This document shows positions 37,533 through 53,263 of a DNA stretch of 64,000 nucleotides, piece after piece. The notes under the pieces are model-generated. The model searched no databases. It was not told where the DNA came from and saw only the letters and a list, made by a program, of their open reading frames with translations. The stretch comes from Benincasa hispida (Eukaryota; Streptophyta; Magnoliopsida; Cucurbitales; Cucurbitaceae), in NCBI RefSeq assembly GCF_009727055.1, contig NC_052351.1:10403472-10467471 (forward strand). Reading direction: 5' to 3'. Numbering within the stretch: the stretch's first letter is position 1; the number at the start of each line of letters is the position of its first letter. Both the position numbers and the translations under genes were made by a program.

Positions 37533-39057
37533 AAATGCATTTTGAATTAGTATTGATATAAAATTTAAATATCAACGTTATATTTTAAGTCTACTGGTAA
37601 CCAAATATGGAGTATATACATTCTCTAATTGATATACCAAATTAAATACAGCTTACATATCATCAAAATCATATCAAAGTTTTGAAACTATAACAAACTA
37701 ATTAGTATACTTCATATATTTTTTATATTAGTTGACTTAATTAATGTGATTTAAATATATCTTCAAAATTAGATAAAAATTTGTAAAAAAAAATGTCAAA
37801 ACCTAAATCAGACCATCAAAATCGAACTAATAAAAACAACTTCATATCGAAATGAAATAGAAAACAAAAATAACGTCCACCATGACACAATTAAAATCAT
37901 GGTATATTAGTTGTATAAATGATATACTTTATATAAAGTAGATCAGTTCAATGATATATAAAAAAATTAAGTATATTGGTTTATTGATAAACCAAATATA
38001 AAACATATTAGATTTAATCATGTACAAAAGAGGGTAAAATTGGAAGAATAGAAAAACCAAAAAATTGATTTGAAATTCTTTGCTATATTTTATAGATTTA
38101 TGAATACTCACAAGTCATAACTGTCCATCTTTTAGTAGGAATAGTATGCCAGTTGAGCTACGCTCTTCTTGGCAACTGCCCATCTTTTTTTCTTGTGTCA
38201 AAATGGGGACTATAAATTTGTGAGTTTCTCATCTCCACGATCTCCCGGTCTTTAGTTCCGTATTATTAACACGTTTTTGGTTTCTCCCTTCTTATCGGAA
38301 AATTCATAGGAGGTCTTTATGACTCCCACAATTCGAATTATTTTATTTTAAATATCTTTGAATTTTAAATTTTGTGTTTAACATGTTATTGATCTCTTTT
38401 ATATTTTAAAAAATTCTTTGAAAATCAATGATATCTTATCCTTTTTAAAAATGGTAAATAATAACAAATAAAGTTAAAGTTTCGTGGGTCATGTAGTTTC
38501 AGCTTAACAAAAAAAAAAAAAATCTCCACAAAACTCACACAACAAACATATTATTATATTTTTTTAGAAAACATATATTATTAATCTCGAGGCTATAAAA
38601 ATTACCTACCATGTTATCTAAAGGTAAAATAAGTATAGTTGAATAGTAAGAAGTTGGAGGTTTAAATTCTCATTGTCCTACTTATTATAAGATAAAAACA
38701 CAGTACTTTTTTTCTGAAGTTGTGCAAAACTATACTTTAATCATTTTGTATATATTTAAAATCACTCAAAAGCAAGTCTTTAATAATTTGAATAGAATTT
38801 GATGCTTGATTTTACATCTTTAACGCGATTTTCATAAAAAAAAAATTTATTTTGAACGATTAAAAATATTTTTAAAATGATTTTAAATATAAAAAATTGA
38901 TTTTAATTAAACATGTCCTAAAGATCTTTGCTCATGCATCATGGATCAGTTCCCATAGACAATGATGCCAAGCTTTACCGTTCTTTTCATAACAAAGAAT
39001 AGGAAATGGAGTTGCTGTCAAGAACAACTTTACCATGACAAGAAATAGGAAATAAAG

Positions 39058-39175
39058 CTAATGTGAGCGTAGCTCAATTGGCAAAGTATTCGTCATGGTA
39101 AAGTTTGTTTGTCATGGTAAAGTTATCCTTGAATTACAATAATTAAAGGTTTAATTCTCCAACCGTATACTTTAA
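39058..39175 (+). repeat. tRNA-derived SINE-like fragment
   Basis: An A-box-like TAGCTCAATTGG at 39070-39081 and a B-box-like GGTTTAATTCTCC at 39148-39160, 66 bases apart, in a tRNA-like order (usual boxes TGGCNNAGTGG and GGTTCGANTCC). CATGGTAAAGTT is repeated in between. A second head of the same type (GAGCGTAGCTCAACTGG) lies on the minus strand near 38142-38160. Could be a degenerate SINE; target duplications were not found. Confidence 0.45.
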
Positions 39176-39407
39176 TTACAATACCTTTATAAAAAAAATA
39201 ATAATAATAAAAGTGAACCTATAACTTCCTAAATTTTTACCATGCGTTATAAGGAGTCAAGCTTAAAGGTGAACTACGTTGTAAATTGACATAAAATCAA
39301 GATGTACAAAATCAAACCAGTGAATAATAGTTTTGTTATTCACTAATTAAGAAAAACTTTTGTGGGTCTATTGAAGATTATATATAAATAAGTATAAATT
39401 AGGTCTG

Positions 39408-39570
39408 TTTTCAAATATAGCAAAATGAGTAAACTTATTTACAAATATAACAAAATATCATTGTCTATCAATGATAGACACTAATAGAACTGATACGTGT
39501 TTATTACTAACTATCATTGATAGATAGTGACATTTTGCTATATTTGAAAATATTTTCAATAGTTTTGCTA
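39408..39570. repeat. MITE-like inverted repeat
   Basis: Terminal inverted repeat of the type TTTCAAATATAGCAAAATG (left) and CATTTTGCTATATTTGAAA (right), with palindromic ctatcaatgataga words inside. Related in style to 54262-54440. No target duplication was resolved. Confidence 0.6.
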
Positions 39571-39679
39571 TTTAAAATAATTATCCTACAAATTAACCCA
39601 TTGAATTTGTAGTATCTTAAAAATAAAAAATAACTTTCAAAGTTACATATGCTTTATAGCCAAAATACACGATGACAAC

Positions 39680-42664
<2,985 letters not shown>

Positions 42665-43369
42665 ATCTATTTAATTTTACGTCTGTAAGAAGAACAGCAA
42701 CTTCTCTCGGGGGTTTTTTCCTCTGATATAAAATTGAGGAGAGGATTAAATAATAGGTTGAAGAGGGAGTGATGTCTGAACCTAACCATGGATGGATTCG
42801 TCGTCTTCCTTATTTGTCCTTAATCAAGACAACGGACCCGGTCATCGGTCCATTTGAAAATTCTTATATTTGACATAAAGACAAAGACTTATCCTCCACC
42901 TAGCTACTACTGACACGTGGCCCATTCTAATGTGTCAATTCAACTTTTTTGGCTTTTTTTCTTTTCTCTTACAGTTTTTTCTTTTCTTTCAAAATATACC
43001 TTTGAATACATTACATATTTCATATTTGACGTTCGAAATTCATGTCTATTTAATTTTTTATATTTAAAAAGTGACCCTTTAATCACTAATATTTAAAAAT
43101 CTATACCATATATAAATGGAGCTAAAAAGGGAGAATTTTTATCTTTCCTTTTTGCCCTTACTTTTTTTTAAAATGCTTATTCTATCATTATACCTTTCGT
43201 TCTAAAACCACATTCTTGAAAACACATCTCATCCATAAAAAGATACAAATTTTAACACTATAATGAAGAGTTTCTAAAAACACCTTCTTTGAAAGACACC
43301 TTGTCATAAAAAGGTCTAAATCCTAACTATATAATGAAAGTCAGAAATAGAAGATTACTTGGGAAAGTA

Positions 43370-43980
43370 ACAAAAATTTATATCATCTATCAAATATCTC
43401 TCAAAAGAAACTTTGGTGTGGTGATGATTGTCACAGGAGAAATCTTTGCCGCATAAGCGTTTTTCATGAGGAACATCATGTCTACCAACAAATCTTGGTG
43501 AGTTTCCTTATGTTAAAGAATAGAAGTTCTTTTTCTTTTATTGATTTTTTTTCTTTTGCCAATAAATTCAAATAATTAAACTTAAAATGAATGGTTTTTA
43601 AAATTGATCATGAATGAATAGAAAATTTCTTGGAAAAGTAGAAGAAATTTAGATAATTTTTAAAATATCTTTCAATGCTAGACCAATAATCTTCTAAAAG
43701 AAACTTTTGTGGTGTGGTGGTGATTGTCAGAGCAGTAACCTTTGCTGGCGTGAATGTTTTTTACGATGCACATCATGTCGTCCAACATTTTTTTTTTATT
43801 CAATGATTAGTTATTTTTCCTTTTGTTACGGTTCAATGATTAGTTATTTATCCTTTTGTTACGGTCTAACAACAAAAGAGAAGTTTTTTTTTCTTTATCG
43901 ATATTTTTTCTTTTGTCAATAAATTTAGATGATTAAACTTAAAATGAGTGATTTCTCAAATTGGTCATGAACAAAAATAA
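43370..43980. repeat. Imperfect tandem duplication (about 310-350 bp unit)
   Basis: AAGAAACTTTGGTGTGGTGA (43406) recurs as AAGAAACTTTTGTGGTGTGG (43699). TTGCCAATAAATTCAAATAA (43556) recurs as TTGTCAATAAATTTAGATGA (43914). Order and spacing are similar, so the two halves are diverged copies. Confidence 0.6.
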
Positions 43981-45639
43981 TTCATATGATTAATTAATGA
44001 TGTTTGTTTTTTTTTTTTGTTGGATATTTTTTTTTATTTGAGGGGCAATCCACGACTCCTACAAAATACTTAAAGTTTTTTTCTAAATATTTAATATATA
44101 ATTTTATGAACTTTTTTCATAAGTTTTTGTAGGTTTCTCCCCTATGTGTCTATAAGTATCGATCTCATGGAAGATGTAAATGTTTATTTGATGTAAGTGT
44201 TTATTTGATCGTATTTACTTTTAGTGTTGGATTCAATTTAGGGGCTTATTGTTTTTTTTTTCCACAAATACTACTTTATTAAAATTAGGGAGACATGTTT
44301 TTTTGGTCTATTTAATTAATTTCTTATTTTCTAAAATCTTTATTGATTCATTTCTTTTTTATTTTGCATTTAGATAGAAAAGCATAAGGATAAAGAAAAA
44401 TGGAAAGTCAAGTATGTACATTTTCTCTTATAGAGATTTCATAGATTATCATCTCTATTCAATTTGATTTTTTTATGTAATGGTAATGAATTTAATAGAT
44501 TTAAATAGGAAAAAAACAGAAAAGAGAGATATAGAAATACAGGGGAGAGAAGGAGATATGGAGAGAGGAGAAAATTAGTAAGAAGTAAAATTGATTGAAT
44601 CTTCTTAATTTAAAGAGAAATTGCAATGGATGTCAATTATAAAATACTATTTTGCAAGTATGTATTCTTTATTTGTAATTTCGCAAATATTGTAGAAGTT
44701 TTAAATAAAGAAGTGCGTTCATTGCCAATTCCAAGATTGCTCTTATAGCATTATTTGTAGCATTAGGTTTAAATTGCATGTCTCACCGCCTCAACCAACG
44801 ACGACTTCTCACTCCCAATTTCTTCTTCCTCTTCATCAAACACGATTCGTTTCGTCGATTTAGGATGTAAACCAAACAAATTATGGACAATAAAATACAT
44901 AATCGACGCCATAAATTCCAATTTCAAACCTCCCTACCCTAATTCCAACGTTCCCCAATTTCTCTGTCTTCTTCAACGACCTAATCTCCAACGATTTTAA
45001 CCCCTCTCTTCCTCTCTCTACCATACGAACGAGTCTATTTCGCCGCCACCGCACCTGGATCCTTCCACGACCGTCTCTTCCCGGATTCTTCTCCCCGTTT
45101 CGTTTACACAACGATGCCGACGGAGGTGAAAGACAAGAGATCGACAGTTGTAACAGAGGAAGAATTCACTATATAGGGGCAGCAGAGGGGAGTGATGGAG
45201 GCTTGTGTGGCTCGATTTGCGCTGGATATGTTTGTGCTGCATTCAGAATCCGTCCAGCAACATTCATAACATCAATATCTAGCAGCCTTTGTGAGATCAC
45301 CAAACTCTGGCCCAAAACTCAATCACCAAACTCCAATCTAATTATCGAAGTCCACTTACCAGCAAATGTTCATTGCCTTCTATGTTTGATTTTATCTTCA
45401 AAGGCAACAATAATTTGAATTAATATTTTGGCTTTAGGTTTTTTTTTTTTTCCTTTAATTAGATTTTATTTTAGGCGGAAATGTGGTTCTAGTTTCAAAT
45501 TTCAAACTATTCAGTCTCTCAAATCCCATGGAGCTTCACTTCACCCATTGCAATAGAGGTTTTGTTTTTTGTTTTTTTTTTTTCTTTTTTTGTTATTTAT
45601 TGGTGTGTTTTTCTTTGGCTGCAAGTTTTTGAGAGGTCA

Positions 45640-46215
45640 TTAAAGATAGCAATCGATATCACAAAAAATCGATATTTAATATATAGTAATCAAACAAGAA
45701 GAATACAATAATCAAACAACAATAAAATATATAATAATTATCATTGGCAATCAGAAAACAATCAATATCTAATAAAACTTAGATAGAAAATGGGTATAAG
45801 ATAACAATCAGACAACAATTAATATCAGATCAGAATGATTATCAAATAACATTTGGTATCATTAATCAATATCATATACACTTAAGAAGTCCAAAATCAT
45901 GTTATTTAAAATTTGAGATAATGACAGGATCGTTTCTTATACATTTAAGCAGTCCAAAATCATGTTATTTTATTTTATTTTCCTCAATGTGAATATTTAT
46001 GCATGCAGTAACGATTCCCTTTTTAGTTGTCCTAAGAGGTGGGGTTGTAACAGATTACCAAATAACATTTGGTATCATTAATCAGTAACATATAGTAATC
46101 AGACAACAATAAAATAGCAATCAATATTATTGGTAACCAATTTATGATATAGTCGTCAATGATATAGCAATCAATATCAAATGAAAATCAAATAACAATC
46201 AGATAGGAATCGACT
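45640..46215. repeat. Degenerate short-period AATCA/ATATC repeat array
   Basis: Many imperfect copies of words like AGACAACAATCAATATC and CAAATAACATTTGGTATC (the latter near 45847 and 46059). Similar words (AGATAACAATCACATAACAA) reappear at 55600-55650. Confidence 0.55.
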
Positions 46216-47752
46216 TCCAGATGGAAGTTAGTGAATCATGTAGACATTTTTTACTTTTCAGTTTCAATGTCTCATTTAAATTAGGTTGGATTGACCGATT
46301 TTTTCATTTTTGCAAAATTTATATTATTGGGCTCGTAAAACTAATTTTTGTAAACTATTTTGGCATTCTTGCAAGTGTCCCTAATTATAAAAAGCACAAC
46401 TAATTTCATCTTTCCCCTATAGTCTTTTTGTGAATTCAATTATTATATTAATTTTTTTTTATTATTATAAAATTTCTTATATTTTTCTTGATACCATATG
46501 TTTATAATAATATTTAATACAAGGTACGTTAGCGAGCACTTCATTGTTTTTCTCAAATTAATGAAATAAGATAACAATTTAATTATATTCAGTTTTAGGT
46601 GTTTTACCTTCTTAAAAAAGTGTATGCTACTTAAGATTTAGAAATTACATTAAAAATAATAATTATTAGCTTTTTTCTAAGTCAATGATGAAAAAAAGAT
46701 TTTGTGAGAATTTTTTTTTTTTTTTTTTTTTGTTCCTGATGAAATATTTTAAATAATGACATAAATGTTGAAATTATAATAATGAGATTTGTGGAGAAAT
46801 AAACTGTTTGAGGTTTTACTTTTAAAATTTTTAGATGAAATAGATGTTTTCCATTTTAAATACAACACAATATCAAAATGGTTGGTAAAATTATGTTTAA
46901 CCACAAAATTTCTTTCTTTTTTTCTTTTTTTTCTTTTTTTCATAATTTGAACATATAAAATCCAACCAATATTTGAAACACAAAAAATAAAAAAAATTCT
47001 GTGTAGATAATAAAACACATCTACTAAAAATTTGTCGGAGAAAAAATATAGAATAATTTTAGAAGTTTGTAGAGCTTGAAAGTTAATACAATTAAAAAAA
47101 CTTAAGAAGTAGACAATGAAAAAAGTTAAGAGTATTTTAATAAATATCATTATATTCGAATAATTTAAATATTATTTTATATCATAAATCCACATATAAA
47201 TTAATATTTGTAACTAATCATACATGTTAGAAAACAAATATATTTTACAAACACTTCATAAGAAATTAAAGAAAAAGGATAAAGTATCTCTTTATCCATA
47301 ATGAGTTGTTGAATTTTCAACGTTTCCTTTCTAAAGAAATAAACGTTATGAAATTTGATAATTTTTGTGTATTTACCAACACATTACAAGAATTTCGGAT
47401 TTTAATATCGGTTTTAAACCGACATTAAAGATAGTGTTATTAAGGCCCTTTAATGTCGGTTGTCTTTAATGTCGGTTTTAAACTGACATTAAAGGGCTTT
47501 AATAACACTGTCTTTAATGTCGGTTGCAACTAAAACCCGAAGCCCTTTAAACCGACATTAAACCCAGAATCTATGTCTGTTTTATCAATTATTGTCCGTT
47601 TTTTTTTAAATTCCGTTGTCAAATCCATTTTTCGATCAAAAAGTTAAAACGACATTATATATCTCGTGTTGGGTCAGGAAATGTCCGTCATTATTTTTTT
47701 ATAAAAAGTATAAAAACATTTGAATGGCAAGCCATCAATATTTGTCTTCCAT

Positions 47753-50578
47753 CACTACAATAAAGTTGGGCTTTAATGTCGGTTTTAAATTGACATTAAA
47801 GATAATGTTATTAAAAACCTTTAATGTCAGTTGTCTTTAATGTCGGTTTTAAACCGACAATAAAGGGCTTTAATAACACTGTCTTTAATGTCGGTTGCAA
47901 CCGACATTAAAGCCCTTTAATGAAATCTGCAACCGACATTAAAGCAACTGAAGCCCAAGAATCAATTGAAGCTCTTTAAACTGACATTGAAGCCCAGAAT
48001 CTATGTCTGTTTTATCAATTATTGTTTGTTCTTTTTAAAATTTTGTTGTTGAATCCATTTTTTCGATAAAAAAGTTAAAAACGACATTATATGTCTCGTG
48101 TTGGGTCAGGAAATGTTTGTCATTGTTTTTTATTAAAAAGTATAAAAAAATTTACATGGCAAGCCATCAATATTTGTCTTCTACCTATGAATTTATCCAC
48201 AAACAAGAATTAATATTTCCAATCCATTACATATACTCGTCAAATATGAAATAAACACACTAATTACCAACATTTGTATAACAATAACAGACTTTCATAG
48301 AATACTTACACCAAGCCATCATTTTTCTCATTCACAAATATCAATTAGTACTAATTCCATGAATACTTAACACCAAATAGCCCATAAACACAAAAATATT
48401 ATACATAAATCTTCCAATAAACAGATCATGGTTAGATAAATTTGCATTCATTCTAAGCTAGCATTTACATTCTACTGAGAAAAAAAACAAGAATTACATC
48501 CTTACACAAATCGGCCAACAAAACTTGTCCATTGGATTCGAATTACGTCAATCTCTCCTTAGGTATATGCATTTTTTTGTATTGAACTACAAAGATGGAA
48601 AAAAAAAGAGATAGATTCAATATAAGTTTACATCCATTTATTAAATTAAAGCTAGTATATAAAAAAATAAATAATTTATGTTTGAGGCTAGTAATGGGAG
48701 TAGTATGATTATGCACTATTTCATGTATATACTTTTGCACATAGTACCTGCATCCTACAAAATCTAATTGACGGGGGCACTGCATATAAAGAAATTGAAA
48801 ACAATTATTCTTATGTTCGAATGAACATAAATTGTTAAAAAATGAATGTAAATTTACCTTTACAAGTTTCCATTTTGGAGAAGACCGATGGTGTTGGAGA
48901 TCGTGCTTGGCTTGCTATGTTTTCAATCCATTAAATAGTTTAAAAACATTAGTTAAACATAAATACTTCAATTAAGAGCTAAGAAAGTTCAATTATACTT
49001 ACATATTTATAACTCCATGAAAATCCTCTTGATCCCTTATTTCAAATAGAGTCTAAAACATAAACACAATTTTCTTATAGATTGATTACAATCAATATCC
49101 AATGATAACTATAATAAGCAACAATTTTGAAATATTAGTATGCATATAATGCAAATTAAAATGTGTCTTATGATTGCTTAATTAACAATCAATCATTTAC
49201 ACTTTAATCCAAAAAAGAAAAACAAAAGCATCAATTAAATTTTTCCCATGAAAAGATACAAGGGGTCCATTTACTTCTTCCTTTAGTGGCACAAATCTGA
49301 TCCATGGGAAGAGGAAACATAGGAAACCAAACGTATAGCAAAGTGCAAGCATGCGGATTTATTGGTTTAACTTCAACATGGCAAATCTAATATTATTGCA
49401 TCCCACACAAACAATAAGCATATGCAAAATTAACATCTACAACGCATGCATATAAAAATATGTGCTCAACTATACTTGTCCCAGCCCTAGCAGATAAAGT
49501 AAATAAACAAGCAACCATGAGGCATTCGATTTGAGCTATCAATTTTCTTACCAAATTTGGTGCAGCCCAGCCAACCAGAGCAGAAAGAAGGGTCACCTTA
49601 AAAACAGCAAAACTATTGAGTAAGTTAGAGGCACTAACATAGACTGGGAAAGTAGTGACGACACATGCGATGAGGAAAGAAAGGTAACTTTTGACAAACA
49701 TACTAACAATCAAAGAAGGTAACTTTTGACAAACATACTTACAATCAAAGCTGACAGACAACCAGACAAGACAAGTCTTCTTGGATGCCGAATTGCAATA
49801 ATCTTTAAACAAAAGATTATATCATAAGAAAGTGAATAACATATTTAAGCAGGAAAAAAAAAATTAAAGAAAGATAAATCACTGTTTATCCTCTCAGAAA
49901 ACTATTAGGAAAACAATATTCATTCGAAAAGTTGAAAGATAATAAATAAAAAATTGCAGTAGAAAGAGTTGAAATAGACAGGTTTCGGCAGTTTAAACTT
50001 ATCAAGGCTTAAAATATAAGCAAAGATTAAAATATGAATGTCGATATGAATATGAAGATTTCAATTTTACATATATATAGGCGGAACCATCATCGAAACC
50101 ACCAAAAGCCCACGTGCCGACGACAAACCGAAAGCCCACCGATCTGAAGAACCAAAACCCCACGAAGCCCACGCGCCGACGAAGAACACTATGAGAAAGC
50201 CCACGTGAACAACTGGACAACCCACCAGAAAACCCATGCGCCAGCAAAGAACACTCCGAGAAAGCCCACGCGCCGACGGAAACCAACCGAAACAACCGGA
50301 GAACACCCACAACGATGACCGACCAGCTGAGAGAGGAGAGGGTTATGTTTGGTAAAGTGAAGAGAGCACCAATGGAGAGGGTTATGTTTGGTAAAGTGAA
50401 GTGAAAAGAGCTGAGGGAAGAGGAAATGAATTTTTAATAAAGTTAAAAAAAATGAGAGGCCTTTAATGTCGGTTTTAAACCAACATTGTAGGCGATCTTC
50501 AATGTTGGTTTAAAACCGACATTATACATCCGAGACCACTATTCTCAACCAACATTAAAGTCCAAAATTGTTGTAGTG
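47753..50578. mobile_element. CACTA transposon, inner non-autonomous copy
   Basis: Ends CACTACAATAAAGTTGGG and CCAAAATTGTTGTAGTG. It is inserted in the outer copy between 'tttgtcttc' and 'ctatgaatttatcc'. The same junction occurs uninterrupted inside the inner copy itself (48175-48195), so an empty site is available for comparison. The flanking triplets are CAT and TAC, a decayed 3-bp duplication. It contains the same non-coding sequence as the outer copy (for example 48185-48480 against 50579-50870) but no transposase. Confidence 0.82.
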
Positions 50579-51161
50579 TACCTATGAATTTATCCACAAA
50601 CAAGAATTAATATTTCAAATCCATTACATATACTCATCAAATATGAAATAAACACACTAATCACCAACATTTGTATAACAATAACAGACTTTCATAGAAT
50701 ACTTACACCAAGCCATCATTTCTCTCATTCACAAATATCAATAGTACTAATTCCATGAATATTTAATACCAAATACCCCATAAACACAAAAATATTATAC
50801 ATAAATCTTCAAATAAACAGATCATGTTTAGATAAATTTACATTCATTCTAAGCTAGCATTTACATTCTATTGAGACAAAAAACAAGAATTACATCTTTA
50901 CATAAATCGGCCCACAAAACTTGCCCATTGGGTTCAAATTATGTCAATCTCTCCTTGGGTATATGCATTTTTTATATTGAACTATAAAAAGAAAAAAAAA
51001 AAAAAAAAGATAAATTCAACATAAGTTTACATCCATTTATTTATTAAAGCTAGTATATAAAAAATAAAATAATTTATGTACAAGGCTAGTAATGGGAGTA
51101 GTAGGATTATGCACTATTTTGTGTATATACTTTTACACATAGTAACCGCATTCTATAGAAT

Positions 51162-52322
51162 CTAATTGACAGGGGCACTGCATATAAAGAAGTTGAAAAT
51201 AATCATTCTTATATTCGAATGAACATCTATGTCATTTCCTGATTGTTTAGGACCAGATATTAGTGCAGTCAACATAAAAAAATTTCGCTTCATGCACAAC
51301 CATGGAGGTAGATCGTACGTCACTAACATCACTGGCCAATAACTATATCTACTACTAAGATCTCTATGTGGATTTGCCCCATCTATGAAAAGAGCAAGAC
51401 AAAGATTTCTAGGTTCTGACCGAAACTTTGGCCACAAATTGTCTACTTTTTTCCTCGATAGGGCATCTTTGGGATATTTTAATAACCATCTGTTTCTTTT
51501 CTTTAGCATGTCACGTCAATAAACTTGTTGTTTCATTACTTCGAAACATTCTTTCAAATCTTGGAATTGGGGAGAAATACCACATGACTTTTGCTGGGAT
51601 ATTCTTAACCCTTTCCTTTTAATTTTTTTGAAGCTTCCATCTTGACGTACCACAAATGGGGCATACATTTGCGTAAGAGAATTCTCTTCTAAATAAGCAA
51701 CAATCGTTATTACATGCATGAATCTTCTCGTACTTCATTCCAAGAGTACCCAACATCTTTTTTGCTTCATAAATAGAAGTTGGAATTTCATTAGAATTAG
51801 GTAATATGTCATGAATTAATTCCAACAACTTAGTGAAACTCTTATCGCTCCATCCAAATTTAGCTTTCAAATTATATACCTTTACCAATGTAGATATTTT
51901 GGAAAAAGTTTTATAATTTGGATACAATGGTTTCTTCGCATCATCTAATAATTCTTCAAAATTATCGGATTTTTCACTAAAGTAGTTATTGTATGCAGCC
52001 TTAAACATTCTAATTGTGTCATCAACATCAACATAATCCTCATCAACTTTGTCTCTTTCACTAGTAGACACATTTTCATTGTTTCTTTTAATCGGTAATG
52101 ATTCACCGTGAAAAATCCATGTATGATAACTTTGATTTATACCATTAAAAAATAAGTGATCTCTTATTCTGTTCACATTTAGAGTCTTTGCATTCACACA
52201 CTTCAAACATGGACAACTCATGACATTCGGTATGAATGTTGTAGACCATTTTTAATAAACATCTCGACCCCTAAACCATACTCAGCTGACATTCTATTCA
52301 TTTTCATCCATGAATTATCCAT
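51162..52322 (-). pseudogene. TNP2-type CACTA transposase fragment
   Basis: Starts MDNSWMKMNRMSAEYGLGVE at 52322. After a stop near 52217 it continues with MSCPCLKCVNAKTLNVNRIR and HLFFNGINQSYHTWIFHGES, the Transpos-assoc domain. Next come KTFSKISTLVKVYNLKAKFG, WSDKSFTKLLELIHDILPNS and HACNNDCCLFRREF, then CPICGTSRWK. After a frame break the Transposase_21 region shows KFRSEPRNLCLALFIDGANP, SYWPVMLVTYDLPPWLCMKR and ISGPKQSGNDIDV (near 51240). It ends there, so most of the catalytic domain is missing. Frame breaks are at about 51610-51520 and 51230. Confidence 0.85.
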
Positions 52323-53225
52323 GATTGTACAATATACAACTTAATCTACAAAAAAGAAAAACAATAACAAGGAAAAATTTAAAAGCATACAATTATGATT
52401 GTAAAATATGCAACATCAACAAATTTAAAGAAGCTTAATCATTGGAACAAAACATAAAATTAATGAAATTCCCAACTTTTTATATATGTATATATAATTT
52501 AGCCCATTAAGTATTGTCATTTTTTTTTATCTTATATTTATTCGTGTACCTTATGTTTCCTTATTCTCTAAATTATGTAAAAGTTAAGTGAATAATTATT
52601 ATTTATCGATTAATATTATTCTTCTTGTTTATGCCACTTCCTGTACCATTGCCATTTCTTTCTATAAACCAAATGAATCCCCTTTCAAAATATTCAAAAC
52701 AAAGCAAAAGGGCACAACTTCATCTTCTTCTCAAGTTCTTATTATATTTACTCGCCTTTTTTATGATCCTATAAATATCATTAGCAAGCTCTCCACTACA
52801 CAACATCATTGTATTCCATTTTCTTCACCACCTTTTCTCTCAAACATAACCAAAAACATTTCAAATAACTCCTAAATAACACTTGAACCACACCAATCAA
52901 TAATGAACAAATTTCAAGACTACCAATCAAGTATATATTCTTCAACTAATTTAATTCCAACATTTCAAATTTTCAGTAAGCTCAATCATTAAAATAAAAA
53001 TAAGATGAATTAAATAACTTTAAATTACTAAATTGAAAATTCATATGAAAATAAAATTATACCTTTCCAAGCAAACAGCTTAAACAACCCACAAACTTGA
53101 AGAGATCCAACTGGAGCTCGAAGGTTGGAATGCCAGCAAGCACTGGACCTTTGCGAACAGAGTTGAGATGGCATATCTTACAAACGGCGAGCTGACCACG
53201 ACGCCGGTGACCCACCTCTACGACC

Positions 53226-53263
53226 CTGTCTCTTATACACATCTAGATGTGTATAAGAGACAG
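53226..53263. other. Nextera mate-pair junction adapter (contaminant), third copy
   Basis: Exact 38-bp double Tn5 mosaic end. About 67 bases on the left (53159-53225) recur, diverged, on the right (53264-53331), both ending GACCCACCTCTACGACC. The join is therefore between two copies of the same CACTA family. Confidence 0.97.

Larger units (their letters stand above)
37538..39679. other. Intergenic DNA 3' of CRK-B
   Basis: AT-rich, no gene. It contains SINE-like tRNA-derived pieces at 38135-38175, 38600-38690 and 39058-39175, and a MITE-like inverted repeat at 39408-39570 (listed separately where supported). The remaining sequence shows only A/T runs. Confidence 0.5.
42665..47381. other. Intergenic DNA upstream of CRK-B
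   Basis: Mostly AT-rich, no gene that I can support. It contains an imperfect tandem duplication at 43370-43980, a stretch with plant-like exon composition but no recognisable protein at 44770-45420, and a degenerate array at 45640-46215. Open frames such as 44881-45111 and 46749-47150 have no domain or paralogue support. Confidence 0.5.

Noticed and set aside
44770..45420. Possible host exon (basic minus-strand frame 44881-45111)
   Set aside because: No domain, no splice partner and no paralogue in the window.
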